NCBI RefSeq assembly: GCF_042681025.1
Contig: NZ_JBHUER010000003.1
Span: 248,001-312,000 of the forward strand
Length of the DNA stretch: 64,000 nucleotides
Source of the DNA: Methylopila henanensis
GTDB lineage: Bacteria > Pseudomonadota > Alphaproteobacteria > Rhizobiales > Methylopilaceae
Direction: 5' to 3'
Shown: one piece after another, positions 32,664-41,962 of the stretch
How the letters are laid out: every line of letters starts with the position of its first letter
How positions within the stretch are numbered: position 1 is the first letter of the stretch
The notes under the pieces: model-generated
Told to the model about the DNA's origin: nothing
Seen by the model: only the letters and a program-made list of their open reading frames with translations
Databases searched by the model: none
Position numbers and translations under genes: made by a program

Positions 32664-33641
32664 TCAGATCAGAACGCTGATCGGTCCGATCGTCACGATC
32701 CTGATCCCGAGCGCCTTCGCCACAAACGACAGCGCCGCGTCCTTGTCCGACATGTGGATGACGCCGGTCACCCTTCGCGCCTCCAGCGATGGGCGTCCAA
32801 TCAGGACGCGGCCCGAAAATCTGCGGTTCAGTTCCTCGATGACGAATGACAGCGGCCGGTTCTCGACGACCAGGCGCCCGTTTCTCCAGGAAGCGGCGAG
32901 CTTGCCGCCTGCGCCCTTCGTCAGTTGACCCGCCGACGCCCGGTACGCGACCTGCTCGCCTTCTTCAAGACGGATGGCGGGACGGTCATGCGTGAACTCG
33001 ACGAGAACAGAATGCTCGGTCACGGAGACGTCGGTCTCGGAACCTCCCAGCCGCACGTCGAAGGCAGTGCCGAGAGCCGTCACCCGAGCGTCCCCGGCCT
33101 CGACCGTGAACGGTCTGTCGGAATCCGGCTTCACTTCGAAATAGGCCTGGCCCCTAAGCAGGCGGATCGTCCGTCGACCCGGCGAATAGTCTTCGGCGAC
33201 GGCCGACGAGGCGTTGAGCTGCAGCGTCGAACCGTCCGCCAGAGTGAAGATCGGCATTTCTCCCTTGCCCGAGATCATGTCGGCCTCGAGCCGGATCGGT
33301 CCATCCAAGGCGAAAAACAGCCCGCCGGCCGCGATCGCGACGATGAGGCCTGCGGCGATCCGTTTTCCCGCGCCGCCCGCTCTCGTCGGCGCGCTTCGAA
33401 GCGTCGGGTCGTCCGCAATCGCGGTTCGGGCGTCGCCCATGATGCGTTCCGCCGCCGCATAGGCCTCGTCGTTTTCGGGAGAGGCGGCGCGCCAAGCCTC
33501 GAACCGCGCCCGGTCCTCGTCCGTCAACGTTCCGTCCTGGTCACGCAGAAGCCAGTCCACGGCCTGCTCATGACGTTTTCGACGCGGGTCAGCCGTCCTC
33601 CTGTTCGTCAAAAAACGCTCCCCGGCCCTCGTGTCTCCCAT
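32664..33641 (-). CDS. FecR-like anti-sigma factor / signal transducer
   Basis: A 325-residue inner-membrane protein. The N-terminal anti-sigma part (AVDWLLRDQDGTLTDEDRARFEAWRAASPENDEAYAAAERI) is classic FecR. A single membrane helix (IAAGLIVAIAAGGLFFAL) leads to the periplasmic FecR domain (PIFTLADGSTLQLNASSAV, then LLRGQAYFEV, ALGTAFDVR). The C-terminal segment (RPLSFVIEELNRRFSGRV) is an STN-like part that would meet the receptor. It lies just downstream of the ECF sigma gene and should relay receptor occupancy to that sigma factor. Confidence 0.92.
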   Translation of the reverse strand: MGDTRAGERFLTNRRTADPRRKRHEQAVDWLLRDQDGTLTDEDRARFEAWRAASPENDEAYAAAERIMGDARTAIADDPTLRSAPTRAGGAGKRIAAGLIVAIAAGGLFFALDGPIRLEADMISGKGEMPIFTLADGSTLQLNASSAVAEDYSPGRRTIRLLRGQAYFEVKPDSDRPFTVEAGDARVTALGTAFDVRLGGSETDVSVTEHSVLVEFTHDRPAIRLEEGEQVAYRASAGQLTKGAGGKLAASWRNGRLVVENRPLSFVIEELNRRFSGRVLIGRPSLEARRVTGVIHMSDKDAALSFVAKALGIRIVTIGPISVLI

Positions 33642-33673
33642 CCCTGACGAATGAGCAGGCGTGTTCCGGACTC

Positions 33674-34225
33674 TTAGTCGAACTCCGCCAGCCTATCGAG
33701 ACAGTGCGTGAAGGCGCGCCGCAGGTGGCGGTCGACCATGTTGCGGCTGAGCTTCAGCCGGTTCGCGATCTCGCCGGGCGTCAGCCCATGCATCCGATGC
33801 AGCACGAAGACCGCGCGGCGGCGAGGGGGCAATTCGGCGATCGCCCGCTTCAGCAGGGCGATACGGCGCTCGGCGTCAAACGCGTGATAGGGCGCTGCGG
33901 ACTCAACCGGGACGGCGGCGGCCTCATCGTCGGTGCCCGAGAACAGCCGGCCCTCAAAGCGTTCGCGCCGTAACCGGTCGACGCCGAGATTGGCGGCGGC
34001 GCGGCGCAGGAAGGCTCCGAGCGAGCGTGTGTCCGCCAGCGCTTCCGGCCGCATGGCGAGCTTGACGTAAAGATCGTGGACGATGTCGAGCGCCGCCGAG
34101 CGGGGGCGGCCGCCCCCGCTCGCGGCCGCGACCATTTCCTCATAATGCGCCTCGATCGCGCGGTTCAGCAGGTCACGGCCGTCGCCGGCTCCAAACCCCG
34201 TCAGTGCGCCAGTACCGGTCGTCAT
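33674..34225 (-). CDS. FecI-like ECF sigma factor
   Basis: A 183-residue sigma-70 family protein of the extracytoplasmic function group. Region 2 (ALDIVHDLYVKLAMRP, SLGAFLRRAAANLGVDRLRRER) and region 4 (ELPPRRRAVFVLHRMHGLTPGEIANRLKLSRNMVDRHLRRAF) are clear. The fecR-like gene follows within 35 bp. With the STN-domain receptor encoded upstream on the same strand, these form a FecIRA-type surface-signalling system that should drive receptor expression when the cognate ferric siderophore is bound. Confidence 0.92.
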   Translation of the reverse strand: MTTGTGALTGFGAGDGRDLLNRAIEAHYEEMVAAASGGGRPRSAALDIVHDLYVKLAMRPEALADTRSLGAFLRRAAANLGVDRLRRERFEGRLFSGTDDEAAAVPVESAAPYHAFDAERRIALLKRAIAELPPRRRAVFVLHRMHGLTPGEIANRLKLSRNMVDRHLRRAFTHCLDRLAEFD

Positions 34226-34549
34226 CGTCGCGCGTCGTCCCGCAATCCGTCATTCGCTGCGCGAGTTCAAACGCCGGTCGGCAGCCCCCCGTCGGCCGAC
34301 GGCCGCGCTCGCACCCGTCCGGCATCGTTGGCGCACCAAGAAAGTGATGCAATCTCAATGTTTTAGAATGCCTCCAACTCAGCCGCGCCGCCAGGGCTCG
34401 GCGTCTTTCTAGGAATGAGCGAAGCTCCTCATTTCGTTCGGATTGGCTACGGCGCCGACCCTCGCGGGGACCGCCTGCCGTCCGCACGATCTGCGCCGGC
34501 TTGTGGCGCCGCTACAACAAGCGGGCTGAGCGCTGGCCGGCTGACGACC
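34226..34549. other. Intergenic region between permease and sigma gene
   Basis: About 324 bp holding no gene that I can support. This is where a fecE-type ATPase gene would be expected if the transport operon were complete; none is present. It probably carries the promoter of the sigma/anti-sigma pair. Confidence 0.5.
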
Positions 34550-35536
34550 TCATCCGAGCGACGCCCGGCGTCGCCACAGAATGAACGCGAAAGCCGGCGC
34601 GCCGATCACCGCCGTGAGGACGCCCGCCGAAATCTGCAGCGGCGCGAAGGCGACGCGGCCGATCAGGTCGGCGGTCATGACGATCACGGCGCCGATCAGG
34701 GCCGAGGCCGGAATGATCCTCGCGTGACGAGGCCCGACCAGCCGCCGCGCCGCATGGGGCGCGACCAGCCCGACGAAGGCGATCAGGCCCGACACAGCGA
34801 CCGCGGCGCCCGAAACCAGCGTGCACAGGAGGATAACGAAGCCCTGGAAGCGCGTGACGTCCTGCCCGACGCTGCGCGCCGCCGTTTCGCCGAGCGAAGC
34901 AACGTCAAGCGCGCGAGAGGCGAGCCAGCAGAGAGGGAGCGCCGGTCCAAGCCAGAGGCTCAGCGCCGCGACCTGAGACCAGTTCGCCTCGTAGACGCTG
35001 CCCGACAGCCAGATGAAGGCGCGGTGCACGTCTCGGGCGTCGCCGAGGGCGGTCAGCAGGGTGATGCCGGCGCCGGAAAGAGAGCTCAGCCCTACGCCGA
35101 CGAGGATGATGCGCAGCGATGTCGCGCCCGCGCGCCACGACAGTGCATAGATGGCCGCGGCCATGGCTGTCGCGCCGAGGAATCCGGCCCAAGGCGTGAG
35201 GAAGGGAGAGGAGGCCGGATAGGCCACGATCAGCACCGTGACGGCGAGCGCGGCGCCGGCGTTGACCCCAAGGGTTCCGGGCTCGGCCAGCGGGTTGCGC
35301 AAGATCGCTTGCGTGATCGCGCCAGCGACGCCGAGCGCCATGCCGACCAACGCCCCCAGCAGAACGCGTGGCAGGCGCAGATCAAGCACGATCATCGCGA
35401 GGTCGCGCGGGCTGGACGTCGGGTCTGTCAGGGTCCAGGCGATATCGGTCCATGCGACCGGCACGTCGCCCATCTTCAGCCCGGCGAGAGCCAGCAGCAC
35501 GATGAGAAGACCGGCTCCGGCGACGATCCGCGTCAT
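34550..35536 (-). CDS. Iron-siderophore ABC transporter permease (FecD-like)
   Basis: A 328-residue membrane permease of the FecCD family. Blocks include LRLPRVLLGALVGMALGVAGAITQAILRNPLAEPGTLGVNAGAALAV, split by short variants, and the coupling-helix region GLIAFVGLVAPHAARRLVGPRHA. The ATG at 35536 overlaps the stop of the preceding permease (ATGA), so the start is well fixed. It forms the second half of the membrane channel. No ATPase gene follows. Confidence 0.92.
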   Translation of the reverse strand: MTRIVAGAGLLIVLLALAGLKMGDVPVAWTDIAWTLTDPTSSPRDLAMIVLDLRLPRVLLGALVGMALGVAGAITQAILRNPLAEPGTLGVNAGAALAVTVLIVAYPASSPFLTPWAGFLGATAMAAAIYALSWRAGATSLRIILVGVGLSSLSGAGITLLTALGDARDVHRAFIWLSGSVYEANWSQVAALSLWLGPALPLCWLASRALDVASLGETAARSVGQDVTRFQGFVILLCTLVSGAAVAVSGLIAFVGLVAPHAARRLVGPRHARIIPASALIGAVIVMTADLIGRVAFAPLQISAGVLTAVIGAPAFAFILWRRRASLG

Positions 35537-36561
35537 GGCGTGGGGCCAAGCCGACGGCGTGCGAGCATGATGAAGAAGGGCGCGCCGATCAGCGCCATGG
35601 TCGCGCCAGCCGGGAAGTTCTGGCCGAGCAGCGTCCTGCTTGCAGTGTCGGCGACCGTCAGCAGAAGCGCGCCTCCCAGCGCGGAGAACGGGATCACCCA
35701 ACGCTGATCCTGTCCGATCGCCATGCGGACGATGTGCGGCGTCACCAGCCCCACGAAACCGATCGGCCCTACCAGCGCGACGGCTCCGCCGGCCAGCAGC
35801 ACCACGATGACGACCGAGGCGCCGCGCCAGAACCGCACGTTCTGGCCAAGCGCGCGCGCGACATCCGTCCCCAGGCTAAGCGCCGTGAGGAACCGGCCAA
35901 GGAAGAGCGATGCGCCAAGCCCGGCGAGGATGAAGGGGGAGACATCCTCGATATGCGACATGGTCCGGCCTGCGAGCGACCCCGCGGTCCACATGCGCAC
36001 CGTGTCCATCGTGCCCTTGTCGAGCACCAGCACAGCTGCGGTGAGCGAGCCGAGAAAGCCTGACAGCACCGCGCCTGCGAGCACGATCTTGAGCGGGGTC
36101 GCGCCCGTGCGGCCAATGGATCCGAGCCCGTAGGCGATTGCGGTCGCGGCGGCTGCGCCTGCGAAAGCCGGCCAGACGAAGGCCTCGCCCGTCGAGGCGC
36201 CCGCAATCGTGGTCGCGAGCACCACCGCGAAGGCGGCGCCCGCGTTGAGCCCGAGCAGTCCGGGCGAGGCGAGGGGATTGCCCGTGACCGCCTGCATGAT
36301 CGCTCCCGCCACCGCGAGCGCGGAGCCTGCGAGCATGCCGGCGAAAAGGCGGGGCGCCCGGATGGTCCCGATGACGAGATGATCGCGCGAACCGTCGCCG
36401 GCGAATAGCGCGTCCAGCACCGTCCCGACGGGATAAAGCGTGGTCCCCGCCGACAGCGACCAGATCGCGACGGCGATGAGAATGACGCAAAGGGCGGCGA
36501 GCGCCGCCGGCCGCCGACTCCCCCGGTTCTTCCGGTGTTCTGGCTCCGCCGCGCCGCTCAC
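35533..36561 (-). CDS. Iron-siderophore ABC transporter permease (FecC-like)
   Basis: A 342-residue FecCD-family permease. The start is taken as GTG at 36561, which overlaps the stop of the binding-protein gene (GTGA), instead of a longer reading that runs into that gene. Family blocks are IRAPRLFAGMLAGSALAVAGAIMQAVTGNPLASPGLLGLNAG, with variants, and GPIGFVGLVTPHIVRMAIGQDQR. The first 35 residues are polar, then nine or ten membrane helices follow. It partners the downstream FecD-like permease. Confidence 0.9.
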   Translation of the reverse strand: MSGAAEPEHRKNRGSRRPAALAALCVILIAVAIWSLSAGTTLYPVGTVLDALFAGDGSRDHLVIGTIRAPRLFAGMLAGSALAVAGAIMQAVTGNPLASPGLLGLNAGAAFAVVLATTIAGASTGEAFVWPAFAGAAAATAIAYGLGSIGRTGATPLKIVLAGAVLSGFLGSLTAAVLVLDKGTMDTVRMWTAGSLAGRTMSHIEDVSPFILAGLGASLFLGRFLTALSLGTDVARALGQNVRFWRGASVVIVVLLAGGAVALVGPIGFVGLVTPHIVRMAIGQDQRWVIPFSALGGALLLTVADTASRTLLGQNFPAGATMALIGAPFFIMLARRRLGPTP

Positions 36562-37481
36562 GGCGCCTTCAGGACGTACCGCTCGATGTCGTCGAGGACG
36601 CGGTTGGCGGAATTGAGCCCGCTGAACTCCATCCAGGTCGCGGCGTCGACGCGGTGGACGCGCCCCGCCTTCACGGCGGGCAGCATGAGCCACAGCGGAT
36701 TGGACACGACCTCTTCATGCCTGCCGTTCCGGTCGGAATCGTTGGAGCCCCCGACGATGTAGAGCAGCACGTCGCCGTCGAGCCCCGCCAGCTCCTCCCA
36801 GTCCGGACGCTTCACGCCGGGACCGCTTTCGGACGTCTCGTAGGCGGATCGCTTCACGCCGGCCTCCCGCATCACCGCGAAAGGGGCGTAAGCGCCAGGT
36901 TTGTCGAGATAGACCTGAAAGTCCCAGGGCGTGATGCGCACGGACGACACTTTCACGTCCGGCATCCGGGCGCGGATGTCCGCGACGCGCCGCTCGTAAT
37001 CGGAGAAGACTCCTTTCGAGGCCTCTTCTCTGCCGGAGATCCTGGCCACCGCAAGATAGAACGTCTTCCAGTCGTCGGCGGTGATTAAGGCCGTGGGCGC
37101 AATCCGCGCCGCCATGTCGCGGACCTTGGCGCCCAGGAAGGCGCTGCCGATGATGAGGTCGGGCTTGAGCGCGATGATTCGCTCGATGCTCGGCTGCTCG
37201 AACGTGCCGATGTCGACGACGCCGGCCTGCTCGGCGCGCGCCCTCAGCGCCTTGTCGCTCATGCCCGACATGGAGGCCCCCACGACCGGAGCGCCGAGCT
37301 CGAGCGCCATGCCGAGGCTGAAGGTCGGCTCGAGCGCGACGATGCGCTTCGGTTCGGCAGGCAGGCAGAGCGGCGCGCCCATCACGTCCGCGCCCTCAAA
37401 CAGCCGTCCCTCGCAGGCCAGCGCCTGTGAGGACAGCACGACGGCCAGGACAGCGGCCAGCGCGCCGCGCTTTGCGGTCAT
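36558..37481 (-). CDS. Periplasmic iron-siderophore binding protein
   Basis: A 307-residue exported protein starting MTAKRGALAAVLAVVLSSQALACEGR, a signal peptide ending near ALA-CEG; the Cys at the junction could permit lipidation, though the lipobox is poor. The FecB/FhuD-like binding domain shows RIVALEPTFSLGMALELGAPVVGAS and IIALKPDLIIGSAF. Its ATG shares one base with the receptor stop (TGATG), so it is coupled to the receptor. It would hand the ferric complex to the FecC/FecD-like permeases. Confidence 0.9.
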   Translation of the reverse strand: MTAKRGALAAVLAVVLSSQALACEGRLFEGADVMGAPLCLPAEPKRIVALEPTFSLGMALELGAPVVGASMSGMSDKALRARAEQAGVVDIGTFEQPSIERIIALKPDLIIGSAFLGAKVRDMAARIAPTALITADDWKTFYLAVARISGREEASKGVFSDYERRVADIRARMPDVKVSSVRITPWDFQVYLDKPGAYAPFAVMREAGVKRSAYETSESGPGVKRPDWEELAGLDGDVLLYIVGGSNDSDRNGRHEEVVSNPLWLMLPAVKAGRVHRVDAATWMEFSGLNSANRVLDDIERYVLKAP

Positions 37482-39943
37482 CAGAACCTCGCCGTGCCTC
37501 GCACGCCCACCACCCGGCCGTCGCCGATCGAGGCCGAAGTCCCGGTGGAGCCAATGCCGGTCAGGTACTGCTTGTCGAATAGGTTGCGCGCGAACAGAGC
37601 GACGGTCGCGTGCTTCATCTCGTAGCCGAGCGTGGCGTTGACCAGCGTGAACGACTTGACGTAGCGGCTGCGCGTGTTCGCCAGGTCTCCCGTGCTGAAG
37701 AAGCCGTCGGTGTAGGAACCGTCGGCGCCGACGAAGAAGCCGGAATGATGCTTCCAGTGAGCGCCCGCCGCCACCGTGACGGCCGGGGACTGGGGAAACT
37801 CGTTGCCCTTCAGGTCGCCGGCCGTGGTCAGCGCCTTGTCGAACTCCGTCTTGAGCAGGCCGATGTTGGTGAACAGCGTCAGTTCGTCGATCGGGCGCCA
37901 GCGCGCCTCGATCTCCGCGCCATAGGCGTGCGACTTGCCGCCGTTCTCGGTGATCGTCTGGCCCGGGAAGGCCGGGTTGAGGGACTCGATCTGCTGGTCC
38001 TTGTAGTCGTAATAGAACGCGTTGGCGTCGATCTGCAGGCGGTCGTCGAACCACTTCGAGCGGTACGCCAGCTCGTAGGACCACAGATATTCCGGGGCGA
38101 TCTTGCGGAGCGCCGTCGTGCCGGCGACGACCTCCGAGAAGCCGGAACGGTAGCCCTTCGCCGCGGTCGCGGCGATCGTCTGGTTCTCGGCGAGGTCGTA
38201 GGCCAGACCGAACTTGGGGAGAAACACGATCTTGCTGACGGAGCTCCGCTCGTCGAGCGCGCCGTAGACCGGCACTGGACAGCCTGCGAAGAGGCAACCG
38301 AGGGTAGCGTCGAGATCGAGCGCCACGCCGTCGTTNNNNNNNNNNNNNNNNNNNNNNNNNNNNNNNNNNNNNNNNNNNNNNNNNNNNNNNNNNAGCTTGT
38401 ACCGCAGGTCCGTATAGGCGGCGATCGACGTCGTCCTGAACTCGGCCTTCAGGTCCTGCACCAACGCGATTGGAACGCCGTAAGGCGCGAGCGCGGTGGT
38501 CGTGGCGACGCCTGCCGCGTCACTGGTGTAACGGCCAACGAAGAAGCCCACGACGCCCGACAGCCTGGAGCCCTCGGGGTCGAAGTTCAGCCGCACGTCC
38601 TGCGAGAAATCCTTGCCTTTGCGGGTTTCGTCGCGCTGGAACGACGCCCCGGCGGGCGTGTCGATATCGAGGTCGGACTCCGAGAAGGTGGTGAGCGAGG
38701 TCAGCTTCCATCCCGGCGCGAACTCGTAGGCCAGTTCCGCGCCGTAGCGGTTGACCTTGGTGTCGCGGAACTCGGCCCCGAAGCTGTCCTCCGGGTCGAA
38801 GCGGCGGTCGAAGAAATCGGGTCCGGTCACGAAGTTCCAGCCCGGCTTGTCATGGGTGCGGCTGACGCTGAGCAGGGCGGAAAAGCCCGGCAGCGCGTCG
38901 GGCGTCAGCAGCAGCTTGGCGCGGATCTGCTCGAACTCGTCCCGACGCTCTTTGTCCAGGCTCGGGGCCACGAACCTAATGTCCTTGTCCTCGCGCGCGA
39001 TCTGGCCCGCGATGCGCATCGCGACCTGATCCTTGACCAGCGGGCCGAACACCGCGAAGGCGGCGGACTTCGAATCCTCGGTTCCGAGCGAGCCGTCGAT
39101 GACGACCTCCGGCTCGAAGGTCGGATCCTTCGTCTTGATCGCGACGCTGCCGCCGAGCGAGTTGCGGCCCTGCAGCGTCGACTGGGGGCCGCGCAGGACC
39201 TCGATCTGCTCGACGTCCCATAGGCCGCGGCTGCCGCGGCGGATGGCTTCGATGTTCTGCGGCGCGCCGTCGATCAGGACGGAGACGACCGGGGCGGAGC
39301 GGCCCGGCGCCGTCACGCCTTCGGCGTTCAGGCCGCGGATCACGATGCTCGAATTCCCTTCGCCCGAGGGAAAGGAGCGCACGTTCGCGAGTCGATTGTA
39401 GGCCTGGGCCGTGTCGCGGGCGCTCGAGTTCTGCAGGTCTTCCGCGGTCACCACGCCGACGCTCGTGTAGGTGCGGGAGGAGTCGCGGGCCGCCTTCTCC
39501 CCGTAGACGGTGATCGGCTCAAGCGCGATCGCGCCGTCATCGATCTGCCCGGTCACGAGTTGGACCGTCGCGGGCGGTTCGGCGCGAAGCTCGACCTGCG
39601 ATCCGCTGACGATCCGCCCGGCGACGCCGGTCCCTTCGAGCAGCGAGGCCAGAGCCTCTGCGGGGGCGAGGCCGGCGCGCGCGCCCCGGGAGCGCTTGCC
39701 CGCCGTGACGTCCGCGTCGGCGAGGACCTGCAGGCCGGTCTGCGTCGCGAAGGCGTGGAGCGCCGAGGAGAGTGGTCCGGCAGGAATTGCGGCCGCATGC
39801 GTCGCGCCGCTTTCGGTAGCGGTCTGGGCGGATGCGCCCGACGCGCCTTGAATCGCGATCAACGCCCCCGCGAGCATGGCGGCGCCGTAGCCGATCCTGC
39901 CCGAAACTCCGTACTTCGAACGTGAACTCACCATCGCCCCCAA
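37481..39943 (-). CDS. TonB-dependent siderophore receptor with STN signalling domain
   Basis: An outer-membrane receptor of about 820 residues, interrupted by 58 N. A signal peptide ends near SGASAQ. An STN domain follows at about residues 50-120 (AIPAGPLSSALHAFATQTGLQVLADADV), then a TonB-box-like ALEPITVYG, the plug (SVGVVTAEDLQNSSARDTAQAYNRLANV, IVIRGLNAEG, DVEQIEVLRGPQSTLQGRNSLGG) and the barrel. It ends in VRGTARF, the terminal Phe expected for barrel assembly. The STN domain means it signals to a FecR/FecI pair, encoded downstream on the same strand. Confidence 0.92.
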   Translation of the reverse strand: MGAMVSSRSKYGVSGRIGYGAAMLAGALIAIQGASGASAQTATESGATHAAAIPAGPLSSALHAFATQTGLQVLADADVTAGKRSRGARAGLAPAEALASLLEGTGVAGRIVSGSQVELRAEPPATVQLVTGQIDDGAIALEPITVYGEKAARDSSRTYTSVGVVTAEDLQNSSARDTAQAYNRLANVRSFPSGEGNSSIVIRGLNAEGVTAPGRSAPVVSVLIDGAPQNIEAIRRGSRGLWDVEQIEVLRGPQSTLQGRNSLGGSVAIKTKDPTFEPEVVIDGSLGTEDSKSAAFAVFGPLVKDQVAMRIAGQIAREDKDIRFVAPSLDKERRDEFEQIRAKLLLTPDALPGFSALLSVSRTHDKPGWNFVTGPDFFDRRFDPEDSFGAEFRDTKVNRYGAELAYEFAPGWKLTSLTTFSESDLDIDTPAGASFQRDETRKGKDFSQDVRLNFDPEGSRLSGVVGFFVGRYTSDAAGVATTTALAPYGVPIALVQDLKAEFRTTSIAAYTDLRYKXXXXXXXXXXXXXXXXXXXXNDGVALDLDATLGCLFAGCPVPVYGALDERSSVSKIVFLPKFGLAYDLAENQTIAATAAKGYRSGFSEVVAGTTALRKIAPEYLWSYELAYRSKWFDDRLQIDANAFYYDYKDQQIESLNPAFPGQTITENGGKSHAYGAEIEARWRPIDELTLFTNIGLLKTEFDKALTTAGDLKGNEFPQSPAVTVAAGAHWKHHSGFFVGADGSYTDGFFSTGDLANTRSRYVKSFTLVNATLGYEMKHATVALFARNLFDKQYLTGIGSTGTSASIGDGRVVGVRGTARF
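38336..38393. other. Assembly gap (58 N) inside the TonB receptor
   Basis: A run of 58 undetermined bases lies in the barrel region of the receptor. The reading frame resumes on the far side in the same register, so the gap length may be about right, but the true sequence is unknown. Confidence 0.99.
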
Positions 39944-40525
39944 GATTCCCGACGCCTGCCGCCGTCGCTCCCCTGATGCGACGACACTTCGGCTCGTGGC
40001 TTTGACGAATGGCGGCGAGCGCCGAGGACTCTCTGCGAGAGACTTTTTTGATCTTCGCGTCGTCCGGCGCGCGATATATGCGCGGCGCGTCGTTACGGTG
40101 CATCAACGTGGAAGGCGTTTTTGGTTGCGGCTCGGCCGCGTCCGCGCGTCGTCGAAAAACTCGATCGCGAAGGTGCGCGCGCTCAGCTGCCACCGCTCGG
40201 CGACACCCCGCGCGTCGCTCGAGAGAAGGGGGCATTACGCCAAGGCCGCAAGCCCGAACAGCCGGCCGCGACGAAGCAGGCCGCGTATCCCAGCGCTTCG
40301 CCGACGGTCGCCGCGAGCTGCCATCGATCAGGCTGACGATCGCGTCGGCGCTCTGAAATTGGGTGAAGTCCACGCCGGCCCGGTCGAGCGAGGCGCGGCC
40401 CACGAGCAAAGAGTCTCAGGTCAGCGCGTTTAGGCTCAAGATCCGCTCGGACCGAATTTTTCAACACAATCCGCCAAAAGCAGACATCGACAAGCCATCC
40501 AGAAGCAGAAGTCGTCCGAGAGCGT
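39944..40525. other. Intergenic region upstream of the receptor operon
   Basis: About 580 bp without a supported gene. It should carry the ECF-sigma or Fur-controlled promoter of the receptor operon. A short hairpin followed by six T lies near 40031-40050 on the plus strand, of unclear purpose. I could not identify a Fur box with confidence. Confidence 0.4.
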
Positions 40526-41824
40526 TCAGGGGCCGGCGATGGCCGGCGCATAGCCGGCCGGATCCACCGGGCCGGAACGGCCCGGCAGGTCGATGCTCGC
40601 CATCCGGCGCGGCGTCTCGGAGATCACCCGTCCCCGGCGCACCACGAACAGCCGGGCCGCCTTGAGACGGATGGCCTCGATCGGGTCGCGCGCCTGCAGC
40701 ACGACGAAATCGGCGTTGGCGCCGACCTCGAGCCCGTAGCCTTCGAGCCCCAATAGCGCCGCGGGAACTGTGGTGATCGCGTCAAAGGCCGAGCGCATCG
40801 CGGCGCGGCTCGTCATCTGGCCGACGTGGATCGCCATGTGGGCGACGTCCAGCATGTCGGCGCTTCCGAGCGCGTACCACGGGTCCATCACGCAGTCATG
40901 GCCGTAGGCGCAGGGGACGCCGGCTGCGGCGAGCTCCGGCAGGCGCGTCATGCCGCGGCGCTTGGGATAGCTGTCGTGCCGGCCCTGCAGGACGATGTTG
41001 ATCAGAGGGTTGGCGATGACGCCCATTCCCGCTTCCGCGATCAGCGGAATGAGCTTCGAGACGTAGTAGTTGTCCATCGAGTGCATGGAGGTCAGGTGCG
41101 AGCCGACCACCCGGCCCTGCAGACCGAGACGGATCGTCTCGCAGGCGAGCGTCTCGACGTGGCGCGACAGCGGATCGTCGGTCTCGTCGCAATGCATGTC
41201 GACGCGTAGGCCGCGCTGCGCGGCGATCTCGCAGAGCGCCCGCACGGAAGCCGCGCCGTCCGGCATCGAGCGCTCGAAATGCGGGATGCCGCCCACGACC
41301 TCGACGCCCATATCGAGCGCTCGCTCGAGATTTTTAGCCGCGTTGGGCGACCGGAAGTAGCCGTCCTGCGGGAAAGCCACGAGCTGGAGGTCGAGGTAGG
41401 GCGAGACGAGGCGCTTGACCTCGAGCAGGGCGTCGACAGCGAGCAGCCGGTCGTCGCAGATGTCGACATGCGAGCGGATCGCGAGCAGGCCCTGCGAGAC
41501 CGCAAGGTCGCAATAACGCAGCGCGCGCTCGATCACGGCCTCCGCAGTCAGATGCGGCTTGAGCTCGGACCAGAGGGCGATGCCTTCAAGCAGCGTGCCG
41601 GACTGGTTGAGGCGCGGCAGGCCGAGCGAGAGCGTCGCGTCCATGTGGAAGTGCGCGTCGACGAAGGGCGCGGAGACGAGCTGGCCGGCCGCGTCGATCA
41701 CCCTCGACGCCTCTCCGCCGACGCCGCGCTCGATCGCAACGATCCGGCCGCCGCTGACCGCGATGTCGAGCCCGGTCCGGCCGTCCGGAAGCGTCGCGTT
41801 GCGGACGAGGAGATCGTGATGCAT
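40526..41824 (-). CDS. Cytosine-deaminase-like amidohydrolase
   Basis: A 432-residue metal-dependent hydrolase of the CodA group. Metal and catalytic residues are in place: H58 and H60 (DAHFHMD), H211 and E214 (DMHCDETDD), H243 (VGSHLTSMHS) and D310 (YGHDCVMDPW). The HCDE motif and the downstream GHD-x-V-x-DPW are typical for cytosine deaminase and close relatives that act on pyrimidine-like or isoguanine-type rings. It is the last gene of a run with an NCS1 permease, which supports a nucleobase-like substrate. The uracil formed, if cytosine is the substrate, could feed the rut pathway in this window. Confidence 0.83.
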   Translation of the reverse strand: MHHDLLVRNATLPDGRTGLDIAVSGGRIVAIERGVGGEASRVIDAAGQLVSAPFVDAHFHMDATLSLGLPRLNQSGTLLEGIALWSELKPHLTAEAVIERALRYCDLAVSQGLLAIRSHVDICDDRLLAVDALLEVKRLVSPYLDLQLVAFPQDGYFRSPNAAKNLERALDMGVEVVGGIPHFERSMPDGAASVRALCEIAAQRGLRVDMHCDETDDPLSRHVETLACETIRLGLQGRVVGSHLTSMHSMDNYYVSKLIPLIAEAGMGVIANPLINIVLQGRHDSYPKRRGMTRLPELAAAGVPCAYGHDCVMDPWYALGSADMLDVAHMAIHVGQMTSRAAMRSAFDAITTVPAALLGLEGYGLEVGANADFVVLQARDPIEAIRLKAARLFVVRRGRVISETPRRMASIDLPGRSGPVDPAGYAPAIAGP

Positions 41825-41837
41825 GGGGGCGTCCAGA

Positions 41838-41872
41838 CTAAAAAAGACGTCCGGCCGCGACGGCGCGGCCGG
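41838..41872 (-). terminator. Intrinsic terminator between NCS1 permease and deaminase
   Basis: On the minus strand a 9-bp stem CCGGCCGCG with a 4-base loop is followed by ACGTC and six T. It lies 90 bases after the permease stop and only 14 bases before the deaminase ATG. It may end most permease transcripts or act as an attenuator in front of the deaminase. Confidence 0.7.
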
Positions 41873-41962
41873 GCCTTGGGTTACGAGAGACTGCGGCGGG
41901 CGCCGACGACGCGCCAGTCCCCGCCGTTCAGGTCGATCAGGCGATCGGCGACACGCCGGCCG

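Noticed and set aside
39996..40433. Plus-strand frame upstream of the TonB receptor
   Set aside because: Arg-rich composition without family resemblance; several overlapping frames of similar quality occur, as expected for GC-rich non-coding DNA.
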